Part shown: positions 1-6,023 of the stretch, piece by piece
Position numbering within the stretch: the first letter of the stretch is position 1
Layout of the letters: the number at the start of each line of letters is the position of its first letter
Assembly: GCA_007127425.1 (NCBI GenBank)
Contig: SKZJ01000328.1
Span: 1 to 7,222 of the forward strand
Reading direction: 5' to 3'
Origin: Wenzhouxiangella sp.
GTDB lineage: Bacteria; Pseudomonadota; Gammaproteobacteria; Xanthomonadales; Wenzhouxiangellaceae
DNA: 7,222 nucleotides
Translations under genes and position numbers: made by a program
Notes under the pieces: generated by a model
The model's input: the letters and a program-made list of their open reading frames with translations, nothing else
Told to the model about the DNA's origin: nothing
Database searches by the model: none

Positions 1-20
1 AGCGCAACCCTTTGTTCGCA

Positions 21-1124
21 TCAGGTCAGGCGATCCTTGAGATCGGCAACGGCCTGCTGGAGCTGATCGCGGGCGGCGGCGCGGTCGCGTTGGGCTTCGG
101 ACTGGCGCTGGTCGATCTCTTCGATGGTGTCGCCGATGCGCTGCAGGAACTCGACCACCTTGTCGGCCGAGGCAATGCCTTCACGAACCTGCTTGTCGAC
201 CATGTCCTGGTTGGTTTCAAGCCGGTCGGCGATCTCTTCCATCATCTCTTCGGTGGCGTTGCGAGTGGCGGCCAGTGACTGCAGTCGTTTCTGCTGGCGC
301 ACCTGCTCGACCACCAGGGCCAGCTGCTGCTTCATCAGCGGGATGGCCTGGCTCAATGCCATATCGAGCTCCTCGCTGACGATGATTTCGCTGTGCAGGG
401 TCTGCTGGATGGTCGGGATCATGCCGGCGGCAATGGCGCGGCTTTTCTCGAGGTTGGTCAGGCGACGGTCGAACACGTCGGCGCGCTGTTCGAGCTGGCG
501 CAGTTCGGCGGCCTGAACGGCGTCCTCGGCTGTGTCGACCTTTTCCTTGAGTTCGGCCAGTCGCTGGCGCTCTTCGGTGAGGATCTCGCGGCCGGCAACG
601 ATGGCCGCGGCCATGTGCCTGAAATTGCTGATCGCTTCCTGGCCGATCTCGCGCAGGTTCTCGATGGTGATCAGGCTGCCGCGCTTATCGCGTTCGAGCG
701 TGGCAATGACCTGGTTGATCTGGGCATCGACCGTGCTCCAGTCGGCCGCAAACCGTTCCACGGCCTTGCGGGCGTTGAAAAAGAAACGGGTGAAAATGCC
801 GGAAGGTTCCAGTTGCCCGCTGAGCCGCTTGCTGACCATTCGCAGTTCGGTCAGATGATCATGCACGCTGCCCAGATTGGCCGAACGCACGCCTTCGATG
901 ATGGTATCGGCAAACTGCGAGACACCGGCGGCCTGGTCGGCGGCGAAGCGCTCGGGCTGTTGCCATGAAAAATCGCCCTTGATCTGCTCGATCAATGCCT
1001 GTTTCTCGGCACGCGCGGCTTCAAGGTCGAAGGCGCGCGACGCCTCGCCCAGAAACACCTCCACTTCCCGGCGTACTTCCGCATCCTGCTGCGGGGCGAC
1101 ATCAATCCTGGTCGTCATTTCCAT
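21..1124 (-). CDS. telA: TelA-family (KlaA/TelA, toxic-anion resistance) coiled-coil protein
   Basis: This 367-residue soluble protein has no signal peptide or membrane segment and is mostly predicted helix and coiled coil. The TelA hallmark lies around residues 221-275: an arginine-rich helix running into LEKSRAIAAGMIPTIQ (225-240), then AIPLMKQQLAL (260-270). TelA proteins usually have 330-400 residues, so the length fits. The family was first tied to tellurite resistance on plasmids. Its biochemical role is unclear, and many chromosomal copies sit beside xpaC-like genes, as yaaN does in Bacillus. The start at 1124 is preferred over the ATG two codons later because GGAGG (1133-1137) lies 8 nt upstream of it. 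The gene is last in a four-gene minus-strand operon and overlaps the gene before it by 23 nt. Family assignment is confident. A role in membrane or envelope stress is inferred from its neighbours, and tellurite resistance should not be assumed. Confidence 0.85.
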   Translation of the reverse strand: MEMTTRIDVAPQQDAEVRREVEVFLGEASRAFDLEAARAEKQALIEQIKGDFSWQQPERFAADQAAGVSQFADTIIEGVRSANLGSVHDHLTELRMVSKRLSGQLEPSGIFTRFFFNARKAVERFAADWSTVDAQINQVIATLERDKRGSLITIENLREIGQEAISNFRHMAAAIVAGREILTEERQRLAELKEKVDTAEDAVQAAELRQLEQRADVFDRRLTNLEKSRAIAAGMIPTIQQTLHSEIIVSEELDMALSQAIPLMKQQLALVVEQVRQQKRLQSLAATRNATEEMMEEIADRLETNQDMVDKQVREGIASADKVVEFLQRIGDTIEEIDQRQSEAQRDRAAARDQLQQAVADLKDRLT

Positions 1125-1704
1125 GGCTGGATCCTCCAGTTGGCGTATGTTTCAGTTCCTGTTCGAGCACACGCAGGCGCACGCACAGCGCCTGGTCATC
1201 CGGATCCGACTCGGCGTCCCGGGCAATGGTTGCGGCGGCCTGGTCGAGCACCTCCTGCATGCGCTCAAGGCGCCTTTGGCGTCGGCCGCTGTCGCTGCCG
1301 GCATAGGCGGCCAGGGTTTCGGCAGCCAGGCACAGCACGTGGCGGGTGCGGGCTGCGGCTGGATCGGCCGGACTTTGCCGGCCGCGTTCCACCGCCCGGC
1401 GTCCCAGTCGGGCCAGCCGGATGACCGGCCGGGACAACTCGTCATCGTCCGGGTATCGGTCGAGTATGCGCAGCGCTTGTTCGGCATCCGCCCATAGCAC
1501 ATCCGCCGGACCGGTCGTCGCCGTCACTTTGTCGGACTCGGCGCCATCGCCCATGCCGGGCCGCAAGCGGGCGCCGTAGACGACGGCACCCCCGGCCGCC
1601 AGGGCCAGACCACCCCAGGCAAAAGCACCGCCCAGCGACAGCCCGGCGACCGCCACGACGACGGCCCCGGCAGCGACCTGCATGTCGAGCAGACTGCGGC
1701 GCAT
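1102..1704 (-). CDS. XpaC-like membrane-hairpin protein (tentative)
   Basis: This is a 200-residue protein. Two hydrophobic segments, about residues 9-25 and 27-44, form a membrane hairpin. They are followed by a short loop and a charged, Arg/Glu/Asp-rich helical domain (about 65-185) that should face the cytoplasm. XpaC-family proteins (5-bromo-4-chloroindolyl phosphate hydrolysis family) have this layout, and in Bacillus xpaC is adjacent to the telA homologue. I recognise the layout and the neighbourhood, with only weak motif similarity in the region around HVLCLAAETLAAYAG (122-136). The XpaC call therefore rests heavily on context. The ATG at 1704 is chosen; a TTG one codon upstream is possible. 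The ribosome site is weak (CCGGA, about 5 nt before the ATG), so translation may be coupled to the flotillin gene ending 22 nt upstream. No enzymatic residues are evident, and the family's real function is unknown. Confidence 0.75.
   Translation of the reverse strand: MRRSLLDMQVAAGAVVVAVAGLSLGGAFAWGGLALAAGGAVVYGARLRPGMGDGAESDKVTATTGPADVLWADAEQALRILDRYPDDDELSRPVIRLARLGRRAVERGRQSPADPAAARTRHVLCLAAETLAAYAGSDSGRRQRRLERMQEVLDQAAATIARDAESDPDDQALCVRLRVLEQELKHTPTGGSSHGNDDQD
1133..1137 (-). promoter_or_regulatory. Ribosome binding site of the telA-like gene
   Basis: GGAGG on the minus strand lies 8 nt before the ATG at 1124 and inside the 3' end of the preceding gene. It decides the start in favour of that ATG over the one at 1118. 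It also means telA can recruit ribosomes itself despite the overlap. Confidence 0.7.
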
Positions 1705-1726
1705 CAATTCCGGTCAGGCAACGCGA

Positions 1727-3445
1727 TCAGGCCTTGCTCGATTTCGATTCCGGCGTCTTGGCCGGTGGCTTGCTGTGCTCTGCCGGCTGCGATCGAGCCT
1801 CCTCGGTGTCGTCCTCATCTTCGGTCTCGGACATGGGCTGGTCGGCACCGTTGATGCGCTGCAGGGATCCGTTCTTGAGGGTTTCGGCCAGATCGATACC
1901 CAACTGCCCGCCGATTTCCTTGAGCGCCGGTCCGACGGTCGAGTAGTTCATGATCTGCCCGAACAGGTCTTCCATTACCGAGCGCGGCTGGGTGCCGTTG
2001 CCGCTGCTGCCATTGGCACCGCTGCCATTGGTGTTGCCCAGGCCATGGATGAAGACCGAGCGCATGTTCTCGCCCACTCCTTCGAAGGGTGCGACGAGTT
2101 CGCGCAGCACTTCGGGGGCCACATCCAGTTCCCGCAGCCGTTCGGCATGGGCGATGAGGTCCCCAGACAGGGTGTTCTTGGCTTCGTTGACCGCGCGGAT
2201 CCCCTCGGCCTCGGCTTCCTTTTCGGCACGGACGGCCTGGGCGTGGAACTCGGCAGCCGCCTTGTCCTGTTCGGCGGCCTGGCGACGACCCTTCGACTCC
2301 AGCTCCACGGCCTCACGCCGGGCGTCGGCAGAGACTCGAATGCGCGTGGCGTCAACTTCCGCCTCTTCATTTGCCCGGATCACGCTGACCTGCTTCTGGC
2401 GTTCGGCAGCGGCCTGTTCCTGGGCGGTGCGCACGGCCTCTTCGGCCACCACGCGCTCCTGCCGGGCCTTTTCGGCGCGCGCCTGGGCCTGCGATTCACT
2501 CTCAGACTTCTCGGCCACGGCGATGCGCTGTTCCTGCTCGGAGATCTTGAGCTTGCGATCACGCTCGATGGCGCGGGCACGCAACGCTTCGTCCTTTTCG
2601 AGCTCGGCATTCTCGGCTGCCTGGTTGGAAGCAATTTCTGCCTTTCTCGACTCGGCCTGGCTCTCGGAGCGATAGATTGCCACACCGCGTTCCTTTTCGA
2701 TCTCGGAACGCTCCACCGTCTCGCGTGCCCGGATGGTTTCTTCCTCGGCACGGGCGGATTCACGCGCATCGGCGATCTTGGCGTTGGCCTCGGCCTCGGC
2801 CCGCGCCTGGGTTTCGCGCGCCACACGCTCGGCCGTCAGTTTCAACGCCGTGGCGTTGAACATGTTGTTCGGGTTGAGGTTATCGGTCGGCGTCTGGTCC
2901 AGGCCGGTCAGTGAAACCGACTCGAGCTGCAGACCGTTCTTGGACAGGTCGGTGGCGACAATCTCCTGGACACGCTGGACGAAATCCTGGCGGTTCTCAT
3001 GCAGGTTCATCATGTCCTGCTCGGCAGCCACGGCACGCAAGGCGTCAACCAGCTTGCCCTCGATGAGCTCGCGCAGCTTGACGGGATCGAAGGTGCGGTC
3101 ACCCAGGGTTCGGGCAGCCTGGGCCACGCCGTCGTCGCTTTCCTCGACCGAAACATAGAAATCAACGGTGGCGTCCACGCGCAGACTGTCGCGCGTAATC
3201 AACGCGTCCTCGCCATTGCGCCGTACGGTCAACTGGACCGTCGACAGGTTGACTTGGCGGACTTCGTGGAACACCGGCAGGCTCAGGCAACCGCCATCGA
3301 TGATGACTTTTCTGCCGCCCATGCCGGTACGCACCAGCGCGATACCGCGCGGCACCTTCTTGTACAGGGCGGCATAGATCAGGCCGATCGCCACCAGGGC
3401 CAAAACAACGATGCCGGGTATGGTCATCAAAGCGGATGCGTTCAT
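1727..3445 (-). CDS. yqiK: Flotillin, YqiK family (SPFH-domain membrane scaffold protein)
   Basis: This is a 572-residue flotillin. An N-terminal hydrophobic anchor (about 9-27) is followed by the SPFH/band-7 domain (about 28-200), which includes ALVRTGMGGRKVIIDGG (36-52), LPVFHEV (56-62) and DLSKNGLQLESVSLT (166-180). A long Ala/Glu/Arg-rich coiled coil (about 203-425) comes next. The C-terminal part (426-530) carries a Gly/Asn/Ser linker at 469-485, and an acidic then Lys/Pro/Ser-rich disordered tail (533-572) ends the protein. The opening resembles E. coli YqiK closely, and that protein is of similar length (about 550 residues). Flotillins oligomerise through the coiled coil and organise membrane microdomains. 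The gene follows its usual partner, a YqiJ-type protein, after 35 nt, and a strong GGAGG lies just ahead of the ATG. Identification is firm. The client proteins are unknown, but the two downstream genes are candidates by position. Confidence 0.95.
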   Translation of the reverse strand: MNASALMTIPGIVVLALVAIGLIYAALYKKVPRGIALVRTGMGGRKVIIDGGCLSLPVFHEVRQVNLSTVQLTVRRNGEDALITRDSLRVDATVDFYVSVEESDDGVAQAARTLGDRTFDPVKLRELIEGKLVDALRAVAAEQDMMNLHENRQDFVQRVQEIVATDLSKNGLQLESVSLTGLDQTPTDNLNPNNMFNATALKLTAERVARETQARAEAEANAKIADARESARAEEETIRARETVERSEIEKERGVAIYRSESQAESRKAEIASNQAAENAELEKDEALRARAIERDRKLKISEQEQRIAVAEKSESESQAQARAEKARQERVVAEEAVRTAQEQAAAERQKQVSVIRANEEAEVDATRIRVSADARREAVELESKGRRQAAEQDKAAAEFHAQAVRAEKEAEAEGIRAVNEAKNTLSGDLIAHAERLRELDVAPEVLRELVAPFEGVGENMRSVFIHGLGNTNGSGANGSSGNGTQPRSVMEDLFGQIMNYSTVGPALKEIGGQLGIDLAETLKNGSLQRINGADQPMSETEDEDDTEEARSQPAEHSKPPAKTPESKSSKA

Positions 3446-3449
3446 TCTC

Positions 3450-3454
3450 CCTCC
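3450..3454 (-). promoter_or_regulatory. Ribosome binding site of the flotillin gene
   Basis: GGAGG, part of TGGAGGGAGA, sits 4 nt before the ATG at 3445. It is the strongest site in the operon and supports this start and high flotillin translation. Confidence 0.7.
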
Positions 3455-3480
3455 AGATTTTCAGTTAATGATCAGAGACT

Positions 3481-4110
3481 TCACTCGTGCCGCCGGGCGA
3501 TGAACACCGAACGGCTCTCCCTGTCCAGGATGCGCACCTGCGCTCCCTGCTCGATGGTCTCACCGCGTTCGGCACGCACCCGGATCCAGTGGCGCAGCCC
3601 TTTCGGCCCGACGACTTCGGCTTCCGCCGTGCGCTCGCCAGTAGCCGTGCCCAGGGTGATTCGCCCGGTACGACCGACCAGTTCATCGCGATGAATGCCC
3701 GAACTTTCGACACTTGGAATCAACCAGGCCAGTTTGCGCGACAGCCAGCCGGCCAGCGGCAGGCTGATGCCCAGCGCAATGATCACCGCCAGCGCCGGCC
3801 ACAACGTCGAGCCCAGCCAGCCCAGCGCGAAAGCCTGGATCAATATGCCGGAAATCGAAAACACCGACAGGATGACGATCAAAACGACCAGGAAGGGCGC
3901 ATGCCCGAAACCCAGCCACGACAGCATGCCCGCATCGGCATCGCCGTCGATATCGATGTCGGGCAGCAGATCGTCCACCACGCTCGAAACCGCCAGACCG
4001 AAAACGGCCGACAGGATTTCCAGCAGTGCAATCAGTGCAACGATGATCGCCCCGATGGCAAAGGGGCGAAATGCGGGATCGAGCAACTCCCCGAAGGCGA
4101 TTTCCGGCAC
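3481..4110 (-). CDS. yqiJ: YqiJ-family inner-membrane protein with NfeD-like OB domain
   Basis: This is a 209-residue protein. Three hydrophobic segments (about 17-40, 70-95 and 101-123) precede a compact beta-rich C-terminal domain (about 143-207) containing LVGRTGRITLGTA and GAQVRILDRE, typical of the OB fold in NfeD/YqiJ proteins. E. coli YqiJ has the same length and order, including a matching segment at GHAPFLVVL (69-77). These proteins are the membrane partners of flotillin-type SPFH proteins, and the flotillin gene follows after 35 nt. An Asp-rich DIDIDGDADAG loop (51-61) lies between the first two membrane segments and could bind a divalent cation. The start is GTG: an in-frame stop at 4126-4128 rules out a longer form, and GGGGA lies about 9 nt upstream. 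A TTG at residue 9 is a less likely alternative. It is the first gene of the operon. Confidence 0.9.
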   Translation of the reverse strand: MPEIAFGELLDPAFRPFAIGAIIVALIALLEILSAVFGLAVSSVVDDLLPDIDIDGDADAGMLSWLGFGHAPFLVVLIVILSVFSISGILIQAFALGWLGSTLWPALAVIIALGISLPLAGWLSRKLAWLIPSVESSGIHRDELVGRTGRITLGTATGERTAEAEVVGPKGLRHWIRVRAERGETIEQGAQVRILDRESRSVFIARRHE

Positions 4111-4318
4111 CAGACGCAGTCCCCGTCAATTGTTCTTGTTCAACTGCCCCTGGTCGGAGCAATCAGCGATTACGGCTGCCCTTCAGCGACTCGCTCCCTA
4201 TTCAAGGACAACCGCACGATGAATACCCGGCACGCCTCTCCCTCGGCAATGCCCGGACCCAATGATAAGGCTTTGGCAGGATTTGATCAAAGATGGAACG
4301 GCGTCGACACGATTCGAT
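4111..4318. other. Intergenic region between the phosphatase 3' end and the flotillin operon
   Basis: These 208 bp must contain the promoter of the minus-strand operon beginning at 4110, unless transcription reads through from the phosphatase gene. I could not find a convincing -35/-10 pair for any common sigma factor, nor a stem-loop followed by a T-run that would terminate phosphatase transcription. The one clear structure is a perfect 10-bp palindrome, TTTGATCAAA, at 4282-4291, shortly beyond the phosphatase stop. Open frames crossing the region lack good ribosome sites and recognisable protein character. Confidence 0.6.
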
Positions 4319-5908
4319 TCAATCATCACTCCGGGCATCGGCATCTTCAGCCGGGTCACCGAGGACCTGTTGCCAGGCCGGCAAGCCATCGTCATCGGCC
4401 AGCTGCTCGGCCACCGGGGCCAGGTTCGGATGGGCCTGCAGCAATGCGTGGAAGATCACGTTCTGTTCGAACACGCCGTGCAGCACCTCGGCGCCCGGGC
4501 CGGTGGCGTAGACCGGGACGTCCTCGCCGGAGTGGGTGGCTGAGCGCAGACCGATGGTTGCCTCCTGACGGAAATCAGGGTCGGTGGGATCGATGTCCTC
4601 GTAATCAGGCCGATCACCGCCGCGGTAGCCGGGGCCGTCGAAGTAACGCAGCGTGGTCATCGGGCGACCGTCATTGTCGAGTTGCAGTTCACCGGGGTTG
4701 CCGTTGACATCGGGCCGACGCACCAGGCCGGTGATGGGGTTGCCGCGCGCCGGGTAGCCGGCGAACACCATGGCATGACCGTGATCGGCGGTGACCACGA
4801 TCAGGGTATCTGCCGGGTCGGTCATCTCGTGGGCCGCCTCGATGGCGCGGGAGAACTCGATGGTTTCAGTCAGCGCCCGGTAGGCGTTATTGGCGTGATG
4901 CGCATGATCGATGCGCCCACCCTCGACCATCAGGAAAAAGCCTTCATCGCTGCGTTCGGACAACAGGGCGATGGACTCGCGCGTCATTTCGGTCAGGGAC
5001 GGCTCGCCGGCTTCATCGTTGGCGCGATCATGCTCGTATTGCATGTGCGAGGGCTCGAACAGGCCGAGCAATGGCCCGTCCAGGTCGCTTACCGCCTCGC
5101 GGAACTGTTCCAGGTTCCAGACGTACTGGCCATCCGGATGTCGCTCTTGCCACTCCTCGATCAGGTTGCTCCCTTCAGTGCGCAAGCCGCGAATGGCCGG
5201 ATACTCGGGATCGGACGCCTCAAGCGGCATGAAAGCGCGGCGGCCACCGCCCAGGACCACATCGATACCGCCGCCGATGTCGTACTCGACCAACTGCCGG
5301 GCGATGTCACGGCACCCTGCCTCGTGTGCCGCTTGCGGCATGCCGGCATTGCTCTCCCAACGGCGATGCGGCGAACGCGCGAAAAGCGCTGCGGGCGTGG
5401 CGTGGGTGATGCGGGTATTGGTCACGACGCCCGTCGCCAGGCCACCGAGCGCAGCGATGTCGAGCAGGGTGACCAGCTCGCGCCCCTGCGCCGATTCGCA
5501 ATCGCCGTAACGGGCATGCTGATCCACCGACAAGGCGCCGGCAAAGGTTTTCACGCCGGTGACCATGGCGGTCATGGTGCCGGCAGAGTCCGGGCTCTGG
5601 CGGTTGGTGTTGTAGGTCTTGGAAAAAGCCGTATGCGGAAAGGTCTCGAAATACAGCAGGTTGGTCTCACCCGACTCGCCGCGTTTCTGACCCTCCAGAA
5701 TCCGCGCTGCGGCCACAGTGGAGAAACTCAAGCCGTCGCCGACGAACAGGATCAGGTTGCGCGCCTCAGGTATTTCGCCAGGCATTGACCGACGTTCGGA
5801 GATCAGCGCCTGGCCATCGCGGTACCAGCCGGCCGCGGTTTCCTCCGCCGGCGCGGCGAAGACAAAGGACATTGCCGCGAGGGCAACAAGAAAGCAGAGG
5901 GTTCTCAT
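4319..5908 (-). CDS. Secreted alkaline phosphatase, animal-type subgroup of the PhoA family
   Basis: This is a 529-residue precursor of a phosphomonoesterase that releases phosphate outside the cytoplasm. A Sec signal peptide (hydrophobic core 4-18) probably ends at VFA/AP after residue 19 or nearby. Visible active-site residues, by comparison with E. coli PhoA and animal enzymes, are D58 (zinc/magnesium ligand), the nucleophile S108 in PDSAGT, H169 and T171 in THATPA, R182 (phosphate binding), E329, D334, H335 and H338 in VEGGRIDHAHH, D375-H376 in TADH, and H459. H169 and H335 replace the Asp153 and Lys328 of E. coli, as in mammalian enzymes. The mature protein has two cysteines, C137 and C199. 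The ATG at 5908 is chosen because the signal peptide begins there; a longer GTG form (5977) would add 23 polar residues, and no strong ribosome site was seen for either. The gene is monocistronic by appearance and divergent from pntA. No clear Pho box was found, so phosphate control is unproven. Confidence 0.95.
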   Translation of the reverse strand: MRTLCFLVALAAMSFVFAAPAEETAAGWYRDGQALISERRSMPGEIPEARNLILFVGDGLSFSTVAAARILEGQKRGESGETNLLYFETFPHTAFSKTYNTNRQSPDSAGTMTAMVTGVKTFAGALSVDQHARYGDCESAQGRELVTLLDIAALGGLATGVVTNTRITHATPAALFARSPHRRWESNAGMPQAAHEAGCRDIARQLVEYDIGGGIDVVLGGGRRAFMPLEASDPEYPAIRGLRTEGSNLIEEWQERHPDGQYVWNLEQFREAVSDLDGPLLGLFEPSHMQYEHDRANDEAGEPSLTEMTRESIALLSERSDEGFFLMVEGGRIDHAHHANNAYRALTETIEFSRAIEAAHEMTDPADTLIVVTADHGHAMVFAGYPARGNPITGLVRRPDVNGNPGELQLDNDGRPMTTLRYFDGPGYRGGDRPDYEDIDPTDPDFRQEATIGLRSATHSGEDVPVYATGPGAEVLHGVFEQNVIFHALLQAHPNLAPVAEQLADDDGLPAWQQVLGDPAEDADARSDD

Positions 5909-5969
5909 AAGCAAGGATTGTGGTGCGAGTCGATGAATAGATGACGACGTGTGACTTTCTTCAGATTGT

Positions 5970-5999
5970 TTGAACACGTCGACGCCATGGCGCTACACT
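5970..5999 (+). promoter_or_regulatory. Candidate sigma70-type promoter of pntA
   Basis: TTGAAC at 5970-5975 (4 of 6 consensus bases) and TACACT at 5994-5999 (4 of 6) are separated by 18 bp. Transcription would start near 6006, giving a short leader of roughly 18 nt that still includes the ribosome site at 6012-6017. This is called by eye from a moderate match. Confidence 0.45.
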
Positions 6000-6011
6000 C
6001 TAGCTCACATC

Positions 6012-6017
6012 AGAGGG
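6012..6017 (+). promoter_or_regulatory. Ribosome binding site of pntA
   Basis: AGAGGG lies 6 nt before the ATG at 6024. It fixes the start there rather than at the in-frame ATG at 5970, which would add 18 residues unlike the family. Confidence 0.7.
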
Positions 6018-6023
6018 AAGAAC

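Larger units (their letters stand above)
5909..6023. promoter_or_regulatory. Divergent promoter region between the phosphatase and pntA
   Basis: These 115 bp must start transcription of the phosphatase leftwards and pntA rightwards. A perfect 8-bp inverted repeat, CGACGTGT at 5945-5952 and ACACGTCG at 5974-5981, has arm centres 29 bp apart. Its right arm overlaps the candidate -35 of pntA, a position where a dimeric regulator could act. No reliable promoter was identified on the phosphatase side. Confidence 0.5.

Noticed and set aside
1682..2914. 410-codon open frame on the plus strand, antisense to the flotillin gene
   Set aside because: It mirrors the GC-rich coiled-coil codons of the flotillin, has a repetitive Leu/Gly/Phe composition, shows no family motif, and conflicts with a well-recognised gene.
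4205..4260. Possible terminator hairpin formed by the CCCGG-containing segments
   Set aside because: The arms pair imperfectly, the loop is long and no T-run follows on the minus strand.
3487..4707. 406-codon plus-strand open frame across the YqiJ gene, the spacer and the phosphatase 3' end
   Set aside because: Its composition is low-complexity Arg/Gln/Pro, it covers two recognised genes on the other strand, and no ribosome site or domain supports it. A shorter version from the ATG at 4219 also mostly overlaps the phosphatase.
5925..5950. Possible Pho box upstream of the phosphatase
   Set aside because: One half resembles CTGTCAT (GTCAT on the minus strand), but the second half matches poorly, so PhoB control is not supported by sequence.
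5909..5977. Longer phosphatase start at the GTG at 5977
   Set aside because: It would place 23 polar residues ahead of a well-formed signal peptide that begins at the ATG at 5908.
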